A stretch of DNA of 64,000 nucleotides from Larimichthys crocea (lineage: Eukaryota > Chordata > Actinopteri > Sciaenidae): positions 8,589,158-8,653,157 of the forward strand of contig NC_040027.1 of the NCBI RefSeq assembly GCF_000972845.2, in the 5' to 3' direction. The translations under genes were made by a program, and so were the position numbers. This document shows, piece after piece, positions 47,386 through 60,119 of the stretch; positions within the stretch are counted from its first letter, which is position 1; each line of letters begins with the position of its first letter. The notes under the pieces were generated by a model. The model worked only from the letters and a program-made list of their open reading frames with translations. It did not search any database and was not told the DNA's origin.

Positions 47386-48722
47386 TTATGTAAAGTGGTA
47401 GGGCATAGAGTTTTTAAATCTAGCTTAATCTCACTGTAATGGAATGAAATCTAGATTAATCTAGATTAAAATGGCTCATTCGGAATATGTGTGGGTACCT
47501 AAGTAATGACTAAAAGTAAGTCTTTGAAAGCCAGGGCTCATCTCCTGTTTCCAAAATGCATCACTGACTTTTTTTACTTTGATACTTGGTGATGAAAATA
47601 AATCATGTTGCGTTCAGGTGGTACTTGAGACTGGAAGAAATAATTTGGCATTGCACAAGGTGCAAACAACCTGAGTCTTGTCGAGGTTTCCACTGGGAAG
47701 CTTCTTAAAAATGAATTTTCCCTGAAGCAAACCCGGCGGCTTCGTAGCTGCATCCATGTCAGCACGTCATGTTTGATGTGGTAATTCACAGTAGGCACAC
47801 TGTGGCTAGGTATACATCCACTAAAATATCAAGATGAAAGTCATCATAGTTTGCAGAGTATAGACCCAGCTCCCAACCCAACTTTGAGAATAGTTTAATG
47901 GCCAGATAAGAGTCTCACGTTAACGCCGATAACGTTAGTATACTAGTGAACTGTGTCCATACAGTACTTACTGAAAATGTGAAATACAAAACTTATGACA
48001 GGGAAAAACAAAGACAATTTACATTTGAAATAAAATGCACACAACACTGCTACTACTACCAGCTACATCCATACTGTTTTCTACCATTAATAAATTACAG
48101 CTACCAGACAATATTCCTGATTTATTCTTTCTAGGATCAATGTAATTCTCATATATGACAGGAAATGTTTAGCTTAGCATGCATTTCTGTAGTTTAGTCT
48201 AAATAAGTTGAATCCACCTGCCAATCTGTCCAAGAACAGAAGTGTAAAAAATGACATATTGCTGAATGGTGTATGAATAACATGTCAGTGAATTCATAAA
48301 AAGAGTCATGATGCATGTTGCAGTGCATGCTTCACGCCAGTGTGTGTTGATGTGTGGACATCACAGATATGTGACATAAAGGAGGTGGAGGCTGGGGTGA
48401 GGAGCTGTTTGTGTGTTGATGCACACTTCCTGCAGTTACTGCATTTCCGATTTTCATTAATTGTACAATTTCCCAGTTGTTCTGTTCGGTTATTGTTATG
48501 CATCGACTGTAATATAGAATATCCATGAACACTCAGTAATAAAATCGGGGTATTTAATGGAAAAGTTGGGAACTACTGCTGTACAATGTGAGTGCTTCTC
48601 CTGCTTTTCTACATCCTCATTTATCTGTAGCCGTCTCTCACATATCCGTTAATTAATTTTAATTCATGAACTTGTTAATTAATGCTCACTCGCTGTCAGC
48701 CTCACTGCCCTCTCTCCATTTC

Positions 48723-48725
<3 letters not shown>

Positions 48726-48765
<40 letters not shown>
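48726..48765. repeat. (CA)n microsatellite
   Basis: Twenty CA units. Confidence 0.92.
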
Positions 48766-48767
<2 letters not shown>

Positions 48768-49556
48768 AAACAGGGTCATTCTCTGCAGAAGCGCTGAGCC
48801 GTGACGGGCTCTTTGCCTCTATGACACTCAAAATACTCAAACCAAATGATACCAGAGGAATCATTCATCACTTCTTGAGGACTAATATCGGAACATTTTT
48901 AAATTCTTTTGCAGAAAAGCACAAAAGTTGCAGAAATACATGGGGGAAAGCAGATGTTGTGTTTCTTGCAGTATCTTTAAGTAGGTCAGTGCGATCGTAA
49001 ATAAAAGCTTCATAGTCATAAGTTGAATATTTGTTCTACATTCATAGGGAATGTTGAGGAAAGTGTTGAACATGCAACAGCTTGGCGTGTCAAATCAGTA
49101 CCGAACATCTCTCAAATGTTGGTGTAATCAGCGACATTACATTACATTACACATTTATTGTGTAACTCGATTCGCTCCAAGATAGTTTCCATGCCAATTA
49201 GGACGCACTGTGAGTCAGATCACAAGATGTCCAGTTTTGGCTCGTCCACTCGTGTCAGAACAAGTTGTCAGATTTGGGATTTGAGTCACAAGAGCAACAA
49301 CTGCGGTCTTGCACTGGTGTGTTTTCATGTCTGCGCCCTGCCCCGAGAACGGAAACCCAGCTGCCCACAGAAGTACTGTATGCGTCAGACCATCTGATGC
49401 GTCGCTGCCGTTAGGAAGGAACAACAGAAGGAGGAAACCGTGGCTTATTTTGAGTTTCTTTCTGTTTTCCGCAGACATATGATGGACTCATGCTGGCTCA
49501 GGTACTGTTTCTGGATAGAACTCCTGCTACTTGCTTGTGTCCATGTGTTGTCTGGG

Positions 49557-49580
49557 GGTTAGGGTTAGGTTAGGGTTAAG
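49557..49580. repeat. short interstitial telomere-like repeat
   Basis: ggttagggttaggttagggt: about three TTAGGG-type units with a one-base slip. Confidence 0.7.
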
Positions 49581-50325
49581 TTTTCCATTTTATGTTTATT
49601 CTGGTGGCATCTGTGGACATAAGCAGTCCGTCTTCCACCGCCTCACTTCGTTCATTTTGAGAGAAACTCAACTGAATCCTACCCGGAGGCAGCCATTAAA
49701 AATCTTTTTGGCGATGGCCTTGCTTATTTATTTTCTAAATTAATATTATGAATTGAAAAAGGAGCTTCTGCTGTAAAGACTGCTGCTTCTTTGTGACTCG
49801 TCTCCCTGTGCTGATGCGTTGTCATCTTGCAGGAGAAGCAACTCAATACAAAAGTAAGAAACGATGATGGGAAGTGGCTGAACTTTTTAAAAGGATTAGT
49901 TCGGTTTAAAGTGATTTCATATTCCCACGTGCATTTCCGCTGTGCCAGAGGACACGGTTATGTGCTGTTTACAGTAAACAGATTTGTGCATTGTCATGGC
50001 CGGCTCAGAAAATGCTTCTGGGAAAACACGGTGCAGAGAAATATGACGAGAAAGTGCAAAAGACCCAGAAGTCAGATGTAAAAACGTGACAGATGCACAT
50101 AAAACATGCAGGTTGACATCACGTTGACATCGGTAGAAATATTCATAAATTTTTAGCACTTTATATTTAGATTTAATCTATAATGTGTCTGTCCTCTTAT
50201 CCTCTGCTATGAAACAGGGATATAAACTGAATCATTGATCATCTTTTTGATGTTTTAATAACGACGGAGATACCACCTTTGATAATAGCTTACAGGTACT
50301 TGGGATTTATTAATAAACAGGCACT

Positions 50326-50342
50326 ATATATATATATATATA
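50326..50342. repeat. (TA)n microsatellite
   Basis: About eight TA units. Confidence 0.8.
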
Positions 50343-51186
50343 GCCGCAGCTGTGACTAACACTGTACAGCTGTCGGAGAACCTTCCCGATGTGGCACAAT
50401 CTTTAAAAATACATTTCTCTGCTGCTCTTTTCATTGACAGGTATTCTATAAACAGCCATGTTCCGTATTTAGCCTTTAGTCATAGTATAGTAGTTGTTAT
50501 TTCAGCAGGGTGGCGTTGGCAGACGCAAACAGGTGATTAAGAACAAAAAAAACATTCAAAAGACCTGAAAAGTTTCAGTTTTCTTCTCAGATGTGTTCAA
50601 ATCTGAGACAGTGAGCATGATGTGTCTACCTGACAGGTGTGACACATCAGGGTTCTGATTTCACTGCATGACTATTGCTGTCTCAGTTCATACTCTTCCG
50701 TACTTACACTTGCTATTCTGAGAAAGGTAAGTGCATTCACGCTGTCATTTATATCAAAATGCAGTGGAACAATGCTCAGAAAAGTTCAGTGTGGAACACC
50801 GAACACCGAAGACAGTGCCAAAAACTGCAGTTCCTTGAACCTACAGGTGATGTCATGCATACGCTGTCCATTTTTTATATTCTGAGTGGACGTAGCCCAT
50901 TTAGGCTATGCAGTAGACACAGTGAATGTCATAATTATATTTTGGTTGTCAAATGTTGGTGTTAATACAGGTAAAATGGTAAATGCTGCATGATACGCAG
51001 CAAAGCCAATGGTGCAAAGTGCACAACGCCTGCACTCGAACGGCCTCTGAGTCTCTGGTCACAATAAAAAGTCAAACATTTTTGTCCTAGGAGGACAGAG
51101 TCACGACCTGACCTGAAGATTTTGGAGTGAATTAAACTTTTTGTGTGCACAGAACATTTTGTGTATTGTTAGAATAAAACATTTTA

Positions 51187-51210
51187 TACAGTCGTCCCTC
51201 ACATGATGTG
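51187..51210. mobile_element. possible solo Tigger-type end
   Basis: tacagtcgtccctcacatga matches the left terminus of the MITE at 45355. No matching right end nearby. Confidence 0.4.
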
Positions 51211-51214
51211 TGAC

Positions 51215-54200
51215 CTGTAAGTTGTGTTGCCAACTCATCACCCTGATTTCTTTAGATCCATAGAGCAGAAGGCCACCTCTGTCAGGTGACTGAAACAGGA
51301 TCTGTAGAACAGAGGCTACTCTGATTATCAGCCGGTTGAAAACAGAGGGACAAGATACCGTCAGGGTCAAAGAGTCAAACCCAGTATGCAGTTAGTCATG
51401 TGAGGCGTACTGTAAGATAGAGGTCTCAGATCGCTGACTAGGTACAACTGAACATCGAAGGTTTTCCTCCTCTTTAGGAAACAGGCTGGTCCAACCGTCT
51501 TCAGCCAGTGCACCAACAAGGGAAAGCCAAGTTTAAACCAGGGCTGCTCCCCAACAGTTTTTGGACCAATGAGATAGGCACACATATTATATAACTTTAT
51601 GCTTGCAGACTGCGATTTGCTGAACTAAAGAGGTCCATGTACATGTAATATTTTGATGTCCTGATGCTAAATAAATACTCGTACTAAGGAATAATTCAGA
51701 TATAGAATTCCTCTATGCAAATCAACGAACGCGCTGACAGTATGCATAGTTTTCATGTCCACCCGTCGATTACAATAATATCCAGGGTAAATTAATGTTA
51801 GAAAAGAACTGAGTATGAGTAATAGACTGAAAACTTTCCCCTGGTGAATCATGTTCCTTTCCATACACATCCTGCTCCGTCTCTGTGATGACACCTGAGC
51901 ACATTGCTCTCTTTAACAGTCGGGTAGGTCGACCTGGGATAAATCTGCCCAGGGGCTTTTTCAGCACGTAACACCGTGATAATATTTTTCATTCACTCTC
52001 ACTCGTACAGTTAGATTAACGTCACCCCCCACCACCACACATCCTCTCCTCTATCTATTTATTTTGTATGAACTTAATCTGCGCCTAGTTCACGGGCTCC
52101 GGCAGCTTATAATTTAATCTGGCAAAGAATAGAAGAGCAGAGCCTTGCAGGGACATTGCACATTATTTATCTCTGCAGCTTGTTTGGCGAGCTGAAAAGG
52201 ATTGCACATCTGCTCTACAAATAGTTCATGATTTCATCCTCTTTCCACCGAGGTACACTGTTCATTTGGATGAATGTTACTCTGCTGCCTGCAGGTGTTT
52301 CAGACTTGTCCTGACAAAAGCTCAGAAAGACATTGCTACATGTTCACAATAAGTTAGTCAGTCAAAAGGAGAGATGGGGACTATGAGGCATCTGTACAAT
52401 AACTTCTGGTTTATTGAAGATGCTCATCTCTTTTGTCCATCCATCTATACCTAAAACAGCTTCAAGGGATTTAACCCTCTACACCTCGGGAGAGTTCTGA
52501 CAACACTGTCCAACACAGAGCACAGGACTTTTGATTTTCTATGTTTTCATAAGCTGGGAATGATTTTAAAATGTGCGCTCCTAAAATATGTAGTGAAATA
52601 TAAAAAAAACAGGCACTTCAGGGGGTCAGGAGGATTAAGAAACCTGTCATGGATCTTTGCTTTTACCCCAGACAAATCTCCAAAAACGGACTGTGCTTGA
52701 AGCTCTTCATCGCGCTCGCTCACCTCTGGGGGGGAAAGGAAGGACGAACAAGTCTTCCCCATCTTTTGCCAAGTGTTTGACTCCGAGCCATGTCAGACTG
52801 CACTCAAGCACATCTGCCTGTCGCGGCTATTAAAAGCACGTGCCAGGGGTTGTTCGGGATGATAAGGGCACGCCGCTGACTTGCTTTAAGCTTCCGGAGA
52901 ACATTTCGCTTGGTGATAAAATTAGAGCTTGTCGTCTACTGTAGGCTATATCTGCACATGATGGGATGTGACTGGACTGGATGGGCTTTTGTATGGTCCT
53001 GCTGACATGCTTGTTAGGGGCAGTGTTGAACTGATGACAATATATTCATGCTGTTTGACTTTAGTTGGGGTATTTAACTAGAACCATCCAGTGCACATGG
53101 TAGAAATGTTACACGCTGTTGCTTTCCAGCACAGAAAGCCTGCACATGTTTGCAAACACTCACAGCAGATTAGCACATCCAACCAGTCACCATCATGTGT
53201 AACAAACCCTGTGATGCAGCTGTACAGAACTGTTTTTAATCTGGACATGTGCTGCATACTGAGCAGCTACAGACACTGATGTCCGTTCTCACTCATCCTG
53301 CCTTCAGCCATTTATGTAATCATTTTCCACAGGGATTTATTTTGCATCGCAGAAAGCGACTCCACTCCGAGGCCCGTGCACGAGGTCTGTCTTCTAAAAG
53401 CGCCGACCCTTGAGTGGGATTTGAAACTGTGTTGTCAGATGCATGTAGCAAGCACGCACTGACTGAATGTGTTGAGCTATACAGCAGCAATGCACTCGCT
53501 CCCTTGCATGAATACTGCTGCACACTGGAACCCGCAGATTATCAGTTCAGCAGTTTACTGTTTATCTTCGAAACAGAAGCCCGGCCACAGATGCATGTAA
53601 CATTATACGTACTTTATATATGTCCATCCAGCCGTCAGAATCACAGAAATCACTATCACCACTTCACTAGACAAAATGTATATATGCCTCAGAGTGTGTC
53701 ATTTTCTCAGGAAAGGCCAAAGTCTAAAAAATCATTAAGAACATCCACAGATGTTGAAGAAATGTTGTTTTTCCATCCAGATACCGGAGTACAGTGCAGA
53801 CGTTTTGACTTCATGGGGACTTTAATTCTTCTGTCAGTCACTGCCCCGGTCAACAGCCTTGGCTTAGGACTGGAGTTGGTCCCCAGGCGCTGCACAGTGG
53901 CTGCACACTGCTCCTAACACTGAGGTTTACATGCAGTGAACAAACTTCCCTAGAGGGATAGATAGAGGACAAATTAACTTGATTTGTCGGGAAATGTAAT
54001 GCCATTGGAACTTTGTTAGAAACTTCTCTGACAGTTAACATTAGGGACAGGCAGCGAGCGGGGGAGATGACGTCTACATGGTATGTACCTTATACCACAG
54101 GCGGCATCGACACTACTGGAACAGTTTACCAATATAATAAAGTAACATTCATATTAAAAAGTGTTTTCCTGCTACACCTGCTCCAGAGTTGACATTGCAT

Positions 54201-56138
54201 TGTGACGTTTGGAGAACTCAAATCACCAAAAGTTAGTGAGATCAGTGCCACATTTCCAGCAGCCACCGAGTAAGCAGGGGGAAGCCACTCGCTTGACCCC
54301 GTCAAAAACAACATCCTCCTTCCGATCAGTATCTGTAACAATAATGCTTCTGACATGATGATTGATAACGTTCAAAAGCCAGGGGCAAGCAGGAGGAGAA
54401 GGGTTCGAACACAGCTCACCCTGACGTGACACTCTGGGCTTCAAAGACCTACTCCATCTTTGATAGCTGTGATGAGTGACATTTAGTGAACTGAAGAGCG
54501 TTCAGCATCAAGGCAGGGGAAGGTAGGCGGGAGGGTGTGATCTGGTTTTCAAAGCATGCGTGAACGAGCAGCCACTTCGATGGAGATCTGGACATGCAGC
54601 CTCACAGACTGAAATAAGATACGCTCTTGTATGAAGCTTTGCATTTCTCTCCTGCAATAGTTTGTTTACATTTCCAATATTAGCCACAGAGACGTCAAAT
54701 CACTTCATCAGCAGTGTTTACTCAGATTTAACAGTAAGCCTCCGTTCAACAATCAGTCCTGTGAACCATTAAGAATGACAAAGACCCGCATAATGCTCAG
54801 AGCTCCGTGTCCACAGCAGAATTACATAACGCTTTGTCATTCAATAAATGGATCCTTTACCTTGACTCCGGTGTGCCGTGCCTCCCCTTCTTTTCTTATC
54901 TCTGCCTATCCCCAACGTACGTTTTGGCAGAACGCAGTCTCCGTCCAGCCAATGCTGCTGCTGCTGTGTGTGTGTGTATGTGTGTGTGTATGTATGAATC
55001 TGCACAGCTCAGAACTGAAGATATCTCGTGTTTCTGATGCCAGCGAGTGGGAGCTACACACAGCATGCTCAATGGTGTGAAATCGTGGAGGGGGGTGAGG
55101 CAGGCAGGAGGAGGTTGGGGGCAGAGAGAGATGGATAGAGGGAGAGGCAGAGGAGGTGGAATCAGAGAGACAGTGTGTGTGTGTGGGGGAGAGAGGGCTT
55201 TGTTTGCACAGTGAACTCTCCAAGGACAAACCCGAGTGCAGGAGGGAAAGCTGGTGTAGAGGTCTGCGATGAAGCTGTTGAAGGCTGGAAACTATTAATC
55301 AGTAATTTCTGATGTTAAATTAAAATTTAATTAAATTAAAAAGTAATAAATGTGACGATTTTTAGCTTTTTGCTTAAAAAAAGAAAGGTTGTATTACTTC
55401 TATACTATCGGCTATTTGGAGGAGTTCACTTGTATGTATTAGACTGTGCACATACATGTTAGAACATGTAGGGAAGAGTGATGAATGCATTAAAAACTGG
55501 AAAGAAGATTTAAATAGTGGGCAAGACATAAGTATTGCACAGATTACATAATTCTCCACGTTTCTCTAGAAACACACGGCAACAGATTCTTTACATTCAG
55601 GCAAACCTGCACCAGTCTAAACATGCACTCTAGGAAATTAGTTTCAGGTTTATTTATCAGGAGGACGCAGTCAGCTCGGCGTCGTTAGGACAAATGAATG
55701 CATTTCTTTCTTTGGAGCAGTGTCAGGGTTTACCTCGGGGCATAGAACACTGTAAAGCTGAAGACTGTCACTTTAAGCGTCCTCCAGGTCACTATCATGT
55801 TTGCAGAATGTTACGCAACACAGCATCTGCGGTGTACACAATAGGAATTGACACTCAGAAGATAACATGAAAGTCATAACACACATATGTGCTGCACACG
55901 AGCATTAATATGATTTATGCACACACACAAATACAGAGCAATGTGCAGCTTTATTTGTTTGTGCTCACAAAACGTATTGAAGACGCGATGAGCATTCAGA
56001 GGATAAAGAACGACGAGAGAGTTTGTCTAATCGCAATCTGAAGAGTAAGATATGATCTGCAAGGAGAGTGTGGAGGAGGCAGGCTGGCAGAGGACACACA
56101 ATTCTTGCCACTGAATAGACAACCAAGTGTTACATAAA

Positions 56139-56140
<2 letters not shown>
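51215..56140. other. spacer without confident genes
   Basis: Contains the longest reading frame in the window (53414-53917 plus, 167 codons), without a recognisable domain. GA-rich stretch at about 55085-55200. Confidence 0.45.
54965..54990. repeat. (GT)n microsatellite, interrupted
   Basis: GT units interrupted by TA. Confidence 0.85.
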
Positions 56141-56141
<1 letters not shown>

Positions 56142-56186
<45 letters not shown>

Positions 56187-56216
56187 GGTGTCCTTCTGTC
56201 GACATCCTCCTCAGTT

Positions 56217-56267
<51 letters not shown>
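56142..56267. repeat. paired (CA)n microsatellites
   Basis: CA tracts at 56143-56183 and 56223-56267, about 40 bp apart on the same strand. Confidence 0.93.
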
Positions 56268-56271
<4 letters not shown>

Positions 56272-56550
56272 CGAAACATTCGAAGGGTGGGGTGGTAAAA
56301 TAATTTGTGATTTAAACCGTTATTATATCGGGGAAGGAAATCTGATCTAATGAAAAACATGTCCCCCCTCCAAAAAAAAAAAAAAAATTCTGAATAAATT
56401 CTGAGGAAATGAAATAATTTGAAACAGCTCCAAAATGTAATCAGGCTTTTAATCATAGTGCATGATAACATCTGCTTACACCCATAATCAGTATCGCTCT
56501 AACCTTAGACCATCAATTCAGATAAGGAATTAAGGTTACTAAGGAGAATA

Positions 56551-56588
56551 GGAAGGAAGGAAGGAAGGAAGGAAGGAAGGAAGGAAGG
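56551..56588. repeat. (GGAA)n microsatellite
   Basis: About nine GGAA units. GGAA is also the core site of ETS factors; function unproven. Confidence 0.92.
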
Positions 56589-56589
56589 C

Positions 56590-59285
56590 ACATAACTGCT
56601 CCAGCATGTTTTTGTTTTGTAGATGCCTTTTTTGCAACATGTGGGAATAACAGCGTGATCAGTTGTTTCCAAGGAAAAGTGAGAAGTGCATGAAGAAATG
56701 CAAAACATAAACCACAAAAGCCAAAAGTCAATTAAAGATGAAAACAATGTCTTACTCTCTCGCCTCTGTGCAGCTGGCTGTAAAAGTGAATAAATTTATC
56801 TGGAAACACAACTTCCTCTTTAATCTGATACCACATGTGGCATCTTTAGCTTTAATTCAACACTTATAGATCATGAAGAAAAAACAAATACCACTATCAC
56901 CATTTCCTTTATAAGAACACACAACAGTACAGCTACATGAGGAAAACAGCGAGCCGCTCAGTCCTCCTTGTTGACTTCTTGGTGAAGTGTCCCCGAGAAA
57001 ACAGCCTCCATCTGGGCAGTGAGAGCCGGGTAAGTCCCTCTGTTTACTGATGGTGATTATGTGATGTGAGCAGAACACTTGAACTCACAATGGATCTCAG
57101 AGATCCACACACACACTTACAGCTTCCAGGGACGCTAGATACAATACAAAGCTCAGGTCTGCGAGGGTTAAACTCTACTATAGACCCAGAGAGAGTGTTT
57201 AAAATGATTCCAATAGGAACCGTAGCCTAATTATTAATTACAGTGCAGAGTGACTACAGTCTGTCACATGGCAAATTTACCTGTATATTTCTGGTGAATG
57301 GTCAGGCTGGGCAAAGATATGAAAAGTACATCATAAATGAAAATGGTGTTCATGTTTGTCAGATGAGATGACACATGCTCTTAGCAAAGCACTAATGAAT
57401 GCAAATGCCATCTGAAGAAAAGAAAACAGAGGCGGTCAGGAGTGACACAGCTGGAAGCAAAGGTTCATAATTGTCTTATTTTTCATTTGCAGCTGGCAAT
57501 TATGACGAACGTGTCCCCTGAATAACACATTATGTCGTGCGATGTACAAAAAGGCAAATCTTTGAGCGTGAACCTTCACCGCTGAGAAACGTGAGCTCCT
57601 GAAATTACAGTTTGCACGATTCTCTCTTTGTTTCTGCATGTTAGTGTCACCCAGCAGCAGTAAAACTGTGCCGAATCCAAAGCTGCTTTTCAAATGTGAG
57701 GAAGCGGGCCACAAAAGGGAGAGTGATGAAAACGTTCGCCCACGTCGCTGACCGGGGACGGGTGACCTTCATGACGCTGGAGAACTTGAATGGTAGGTTT
57801 CCCACTCAGCCTCCGTCTTTGTGTCTCTCTCACCATGACTAATCGGTAATCCTCTACCAGAAGAAAATATTTTACACGTCCTCACTCCATCAAGTACTTT
57901 GTCTGTGACAGACAGTCTCTCAGCTCTGTTTGGCATTATACAATATCAAATTCCACTTGATAAGGTCTGAAGTAGACCTGTGAGAAGGAACGTCATGAAG
58001 CAGTGCTTCCTGTTGCTTCATCAAACCCTTCACAACTCTGTGAAATGCAGTTTATACAAAGGCTAAACCATTTATTCTATTGCCTGAGCCGGAACCGGAA
58101 CCGGAGCCAGTTATGGGACCCCCCTGTAGCACGGCTGCCGATGCCCGTGGGCACGATTCTCCGGCCTGGTGAGGGATGGCAGGACGCTATTCCCCAGGCC
58201 GGAAGGTATGTCAATCTATTATTGGAGAAGTGGGCACCTGGGGGCCAGTTGAAGGGCCAGACTGAGGTTGGCTGACGGCAGGTGGTGGACGGCGGTCACG
58301 CAGAGAGGCAGATTGACATGCTGGACTCATGGTATTCGTGGACTGAGCTGGACGTGGCAGATAAGGCAGGGGACGGTTACCACGATGGAGAGGGAACATG
58401 GAACATGGATGGACGGTGGACTGGCTGAAGTGATGCAGGCATAGGTGAGAGGGAAACCGGAGACCATGCCCAGCAGCACTCACACTTATGTTTATCCAGG
58501 AGTATGTTCTTATTAAATACGTTATATACTATAAATATATGATGGCTTCTTTTGACTATTAACTGCCTGGTAGATTTATTAGATGCTTATTTTGGTGTCA
58601 AATCCCTGCATCTACGTTCCAGTTCTTCCCTGTCTGTGTTCATGACCTTTATCTTAATTATGATGGATTACACAAAGATGAGGCTTGTGATGGATTAATC
58701 CCTGTGACATACCTGTACAATCCATAATTATTGTCCCCGGGTCTAAATATATTCACCCTCTTAGTCATTGTCTCTGTGATTTACTCAGGATTATCAGATT
58801 TCATTTTACAGCTTCCATGTTTATTTTTGTTCCTTTAAAACCTTTCAGAATAATCTAATCTGTCACTTAATAGGAAAATGATAAATCTTCTATTTTTGGA
58901 CATAGATCATATTTTCATAGCCTGGCATACACCTGCTCTCAGGTATATCGTAGCTAAACCATTTTAAGTCATTAAAATACCAGAGCTGACGTTTAATCAG
59001 ACTGGTGAAGTAAAAAGATCTTGTTTTGAAGTGTATTATTGCTTCATGTGGATGATTTTTTCAAATGGTTTCACAAAATTTCATCTGAATCCTTCTGATG
59101 TCATTCCATTTACTGTAAGTCCACCAAACCCATTTCAGAAAGCGCTGAGTCTCCAGTGTCATGACAGTTGTAGCGTGGGCCGTCCCACCACAAGATTTCA
59201 TTAGAGTGGCAGGGCAGCTCCAGTCTCCAGAGCTACAGTGTGACGTATTTCTGAGTAAAACAAAATAAAACATGTGAGCAAGTTG
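56590..59285. other. spacer with a GC-rich patch
   Basis: No recognised gene. About 58085-58480 is clearly richer in G and C than its surroundings ('gccggaaccggaaccggagc' and G-rich runs) and may be an eroded retroelement or gene fragment. A short plus frame with a gtaggt donor is seen at about 57727-57790. Confidence 0.4.
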
Positions 59286-59288
59286 GAA

Positions 59289-59830
59289 CTGATTACAACC
59301 CTGATTCCAGAGAAGTTGGTACGTTGTGCAAAAAGTATGCAATGATGGACAGTTCTGCTAAGTTTGGAGAAGGGCCAACAAAAGTAAAATTATATGTTAA
59401 TGTTCAAAAAACAAAAAACAATCCACAGCTGAAAACTCTGACGATGATTGGCTTCGAAAGGAACTTTCTCTCAACACGCTCAGCCTTTTCTGAGCAGTGA
59501 CAGCGTTTTGTGAAAAACTGCAAAAAGTCTGACAGTTTATGAACAATATTCTTAACACACAAGTAACGATGGATTTCACCATCTACAACCAATAATATCA
59601 TTAAACAATTCAGAGAATCCAGAGCAATCTCTGCCCGTAACCAGGCAGCAGGAGGTTTCTGTTATAGGATATTACGACAGGAGTTCAGGAACACATCCAG
59701 AAAAACAGTTTGCCTTTCACTTTGCATGGTCAGAGTCTTGTGACAGGTATCAAAAACATCCTTAAACGGGTCCATCGGGTGGGAAACGGGTCCAACAAAC
59801 ATAAGACATTTACCCAGGAGACCGCTGTTT
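59289..59830 (+). mobile_element. decayed Tc1/mariner-like DNA transposon copy
   Basis: Begins attacaaccctgattccaga followed by 'agttggtacgttgtgcaaaa', the 5' border of a very common fish DNA element. The interior at about 59571-59640 ('ggatttcaccatctacaacc...aattcagagaatccagagca...atctctgcccgtaa') and at about 59680-59700 ('caggaacacatccagaaaaa') resembles its transposase region but carries stops and shifts. I did not see the right end. Confidence 0.6.
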
Positions 59831-59954
59831 ATGTCCTGTGTGAAATCAGTGGTGCGGTTTGATTTGGTGTTTGGTACAAGACCTGGCTGGTGTTTGCTCA
59901 GTGCAGCTCCTCATTGTTTTGGGTGCAAGTCTTACGTTTTGGTCTGATAAATGC

Positions 59955-60118
59955 AGTATTTTTTTGGCCTTTTCAAGCTTTTATTTTGATAGAGACAGCT
60001 GAAGAGTGACAGGAATGTGGGGAGAGAGAGAGAGACGGGGAATGACATGTGGGAAAGAGCCACAGGTCGGATTCGAACCCTGGGCTTCTGCAGTGAGGCT
60101 GCTCTACCAACTAAGCTA
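59955..60118 (-). mobile_element. tRNA-derived SINE
   Basis: Minus strand: tagcttagttggtagagc (A-box) and gggttcgaatcc (B-box) in a roughly 57-nt tRNA-like head, then a body with tctctctctccccacattcc and 'cagctgtctctatcaaaataaa', ending 'aaaaggccaaaaaaata'. This order is typical of a common teleost SINE. It is not a working tRNA gene: no full acceptor stem is visible. Confidence 0.72.
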
Positions 60119-60119
60119 A

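Larger units (their letters stand above)
45662..51185. other. spacer with microsatellites, upstream of rgs8
   Basis: No gene recognised. Contains the microsatellites and candidate promoter listed separately. About 47397-47470 (ctagattaatctagattaaa, then 'atggctcattcgga') resembles a decayed fish DNA-transposon end. Confidence 0.45.

Noticed and set aside
53414..53917. 167-codon plus-strand reading frame, longest in the window
   Set aside because: No domain, no recognisable family, Cys/His/Ser-rich mixed composition and no splice context. A frame of this length can occur by chance in 64 kb; transcript evidence would be needed.
54906..55229. 107-codon minus frame and nearby overlapping frames
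   Set aside because: Produced by GT/CA and GA-rich low-complexity sequence.
56143..56267. Two equal repeats separated by a short spacer, CRISPR-like at first glance
   Set aside because: They are simple CA microsatellites in a vertebrate genome.
60058..60115. tRNA-like sequence with A and B boxes
   Set aside because: It is the head of a SINE; no complete cloverleaf or acceptor stem can be drawn.
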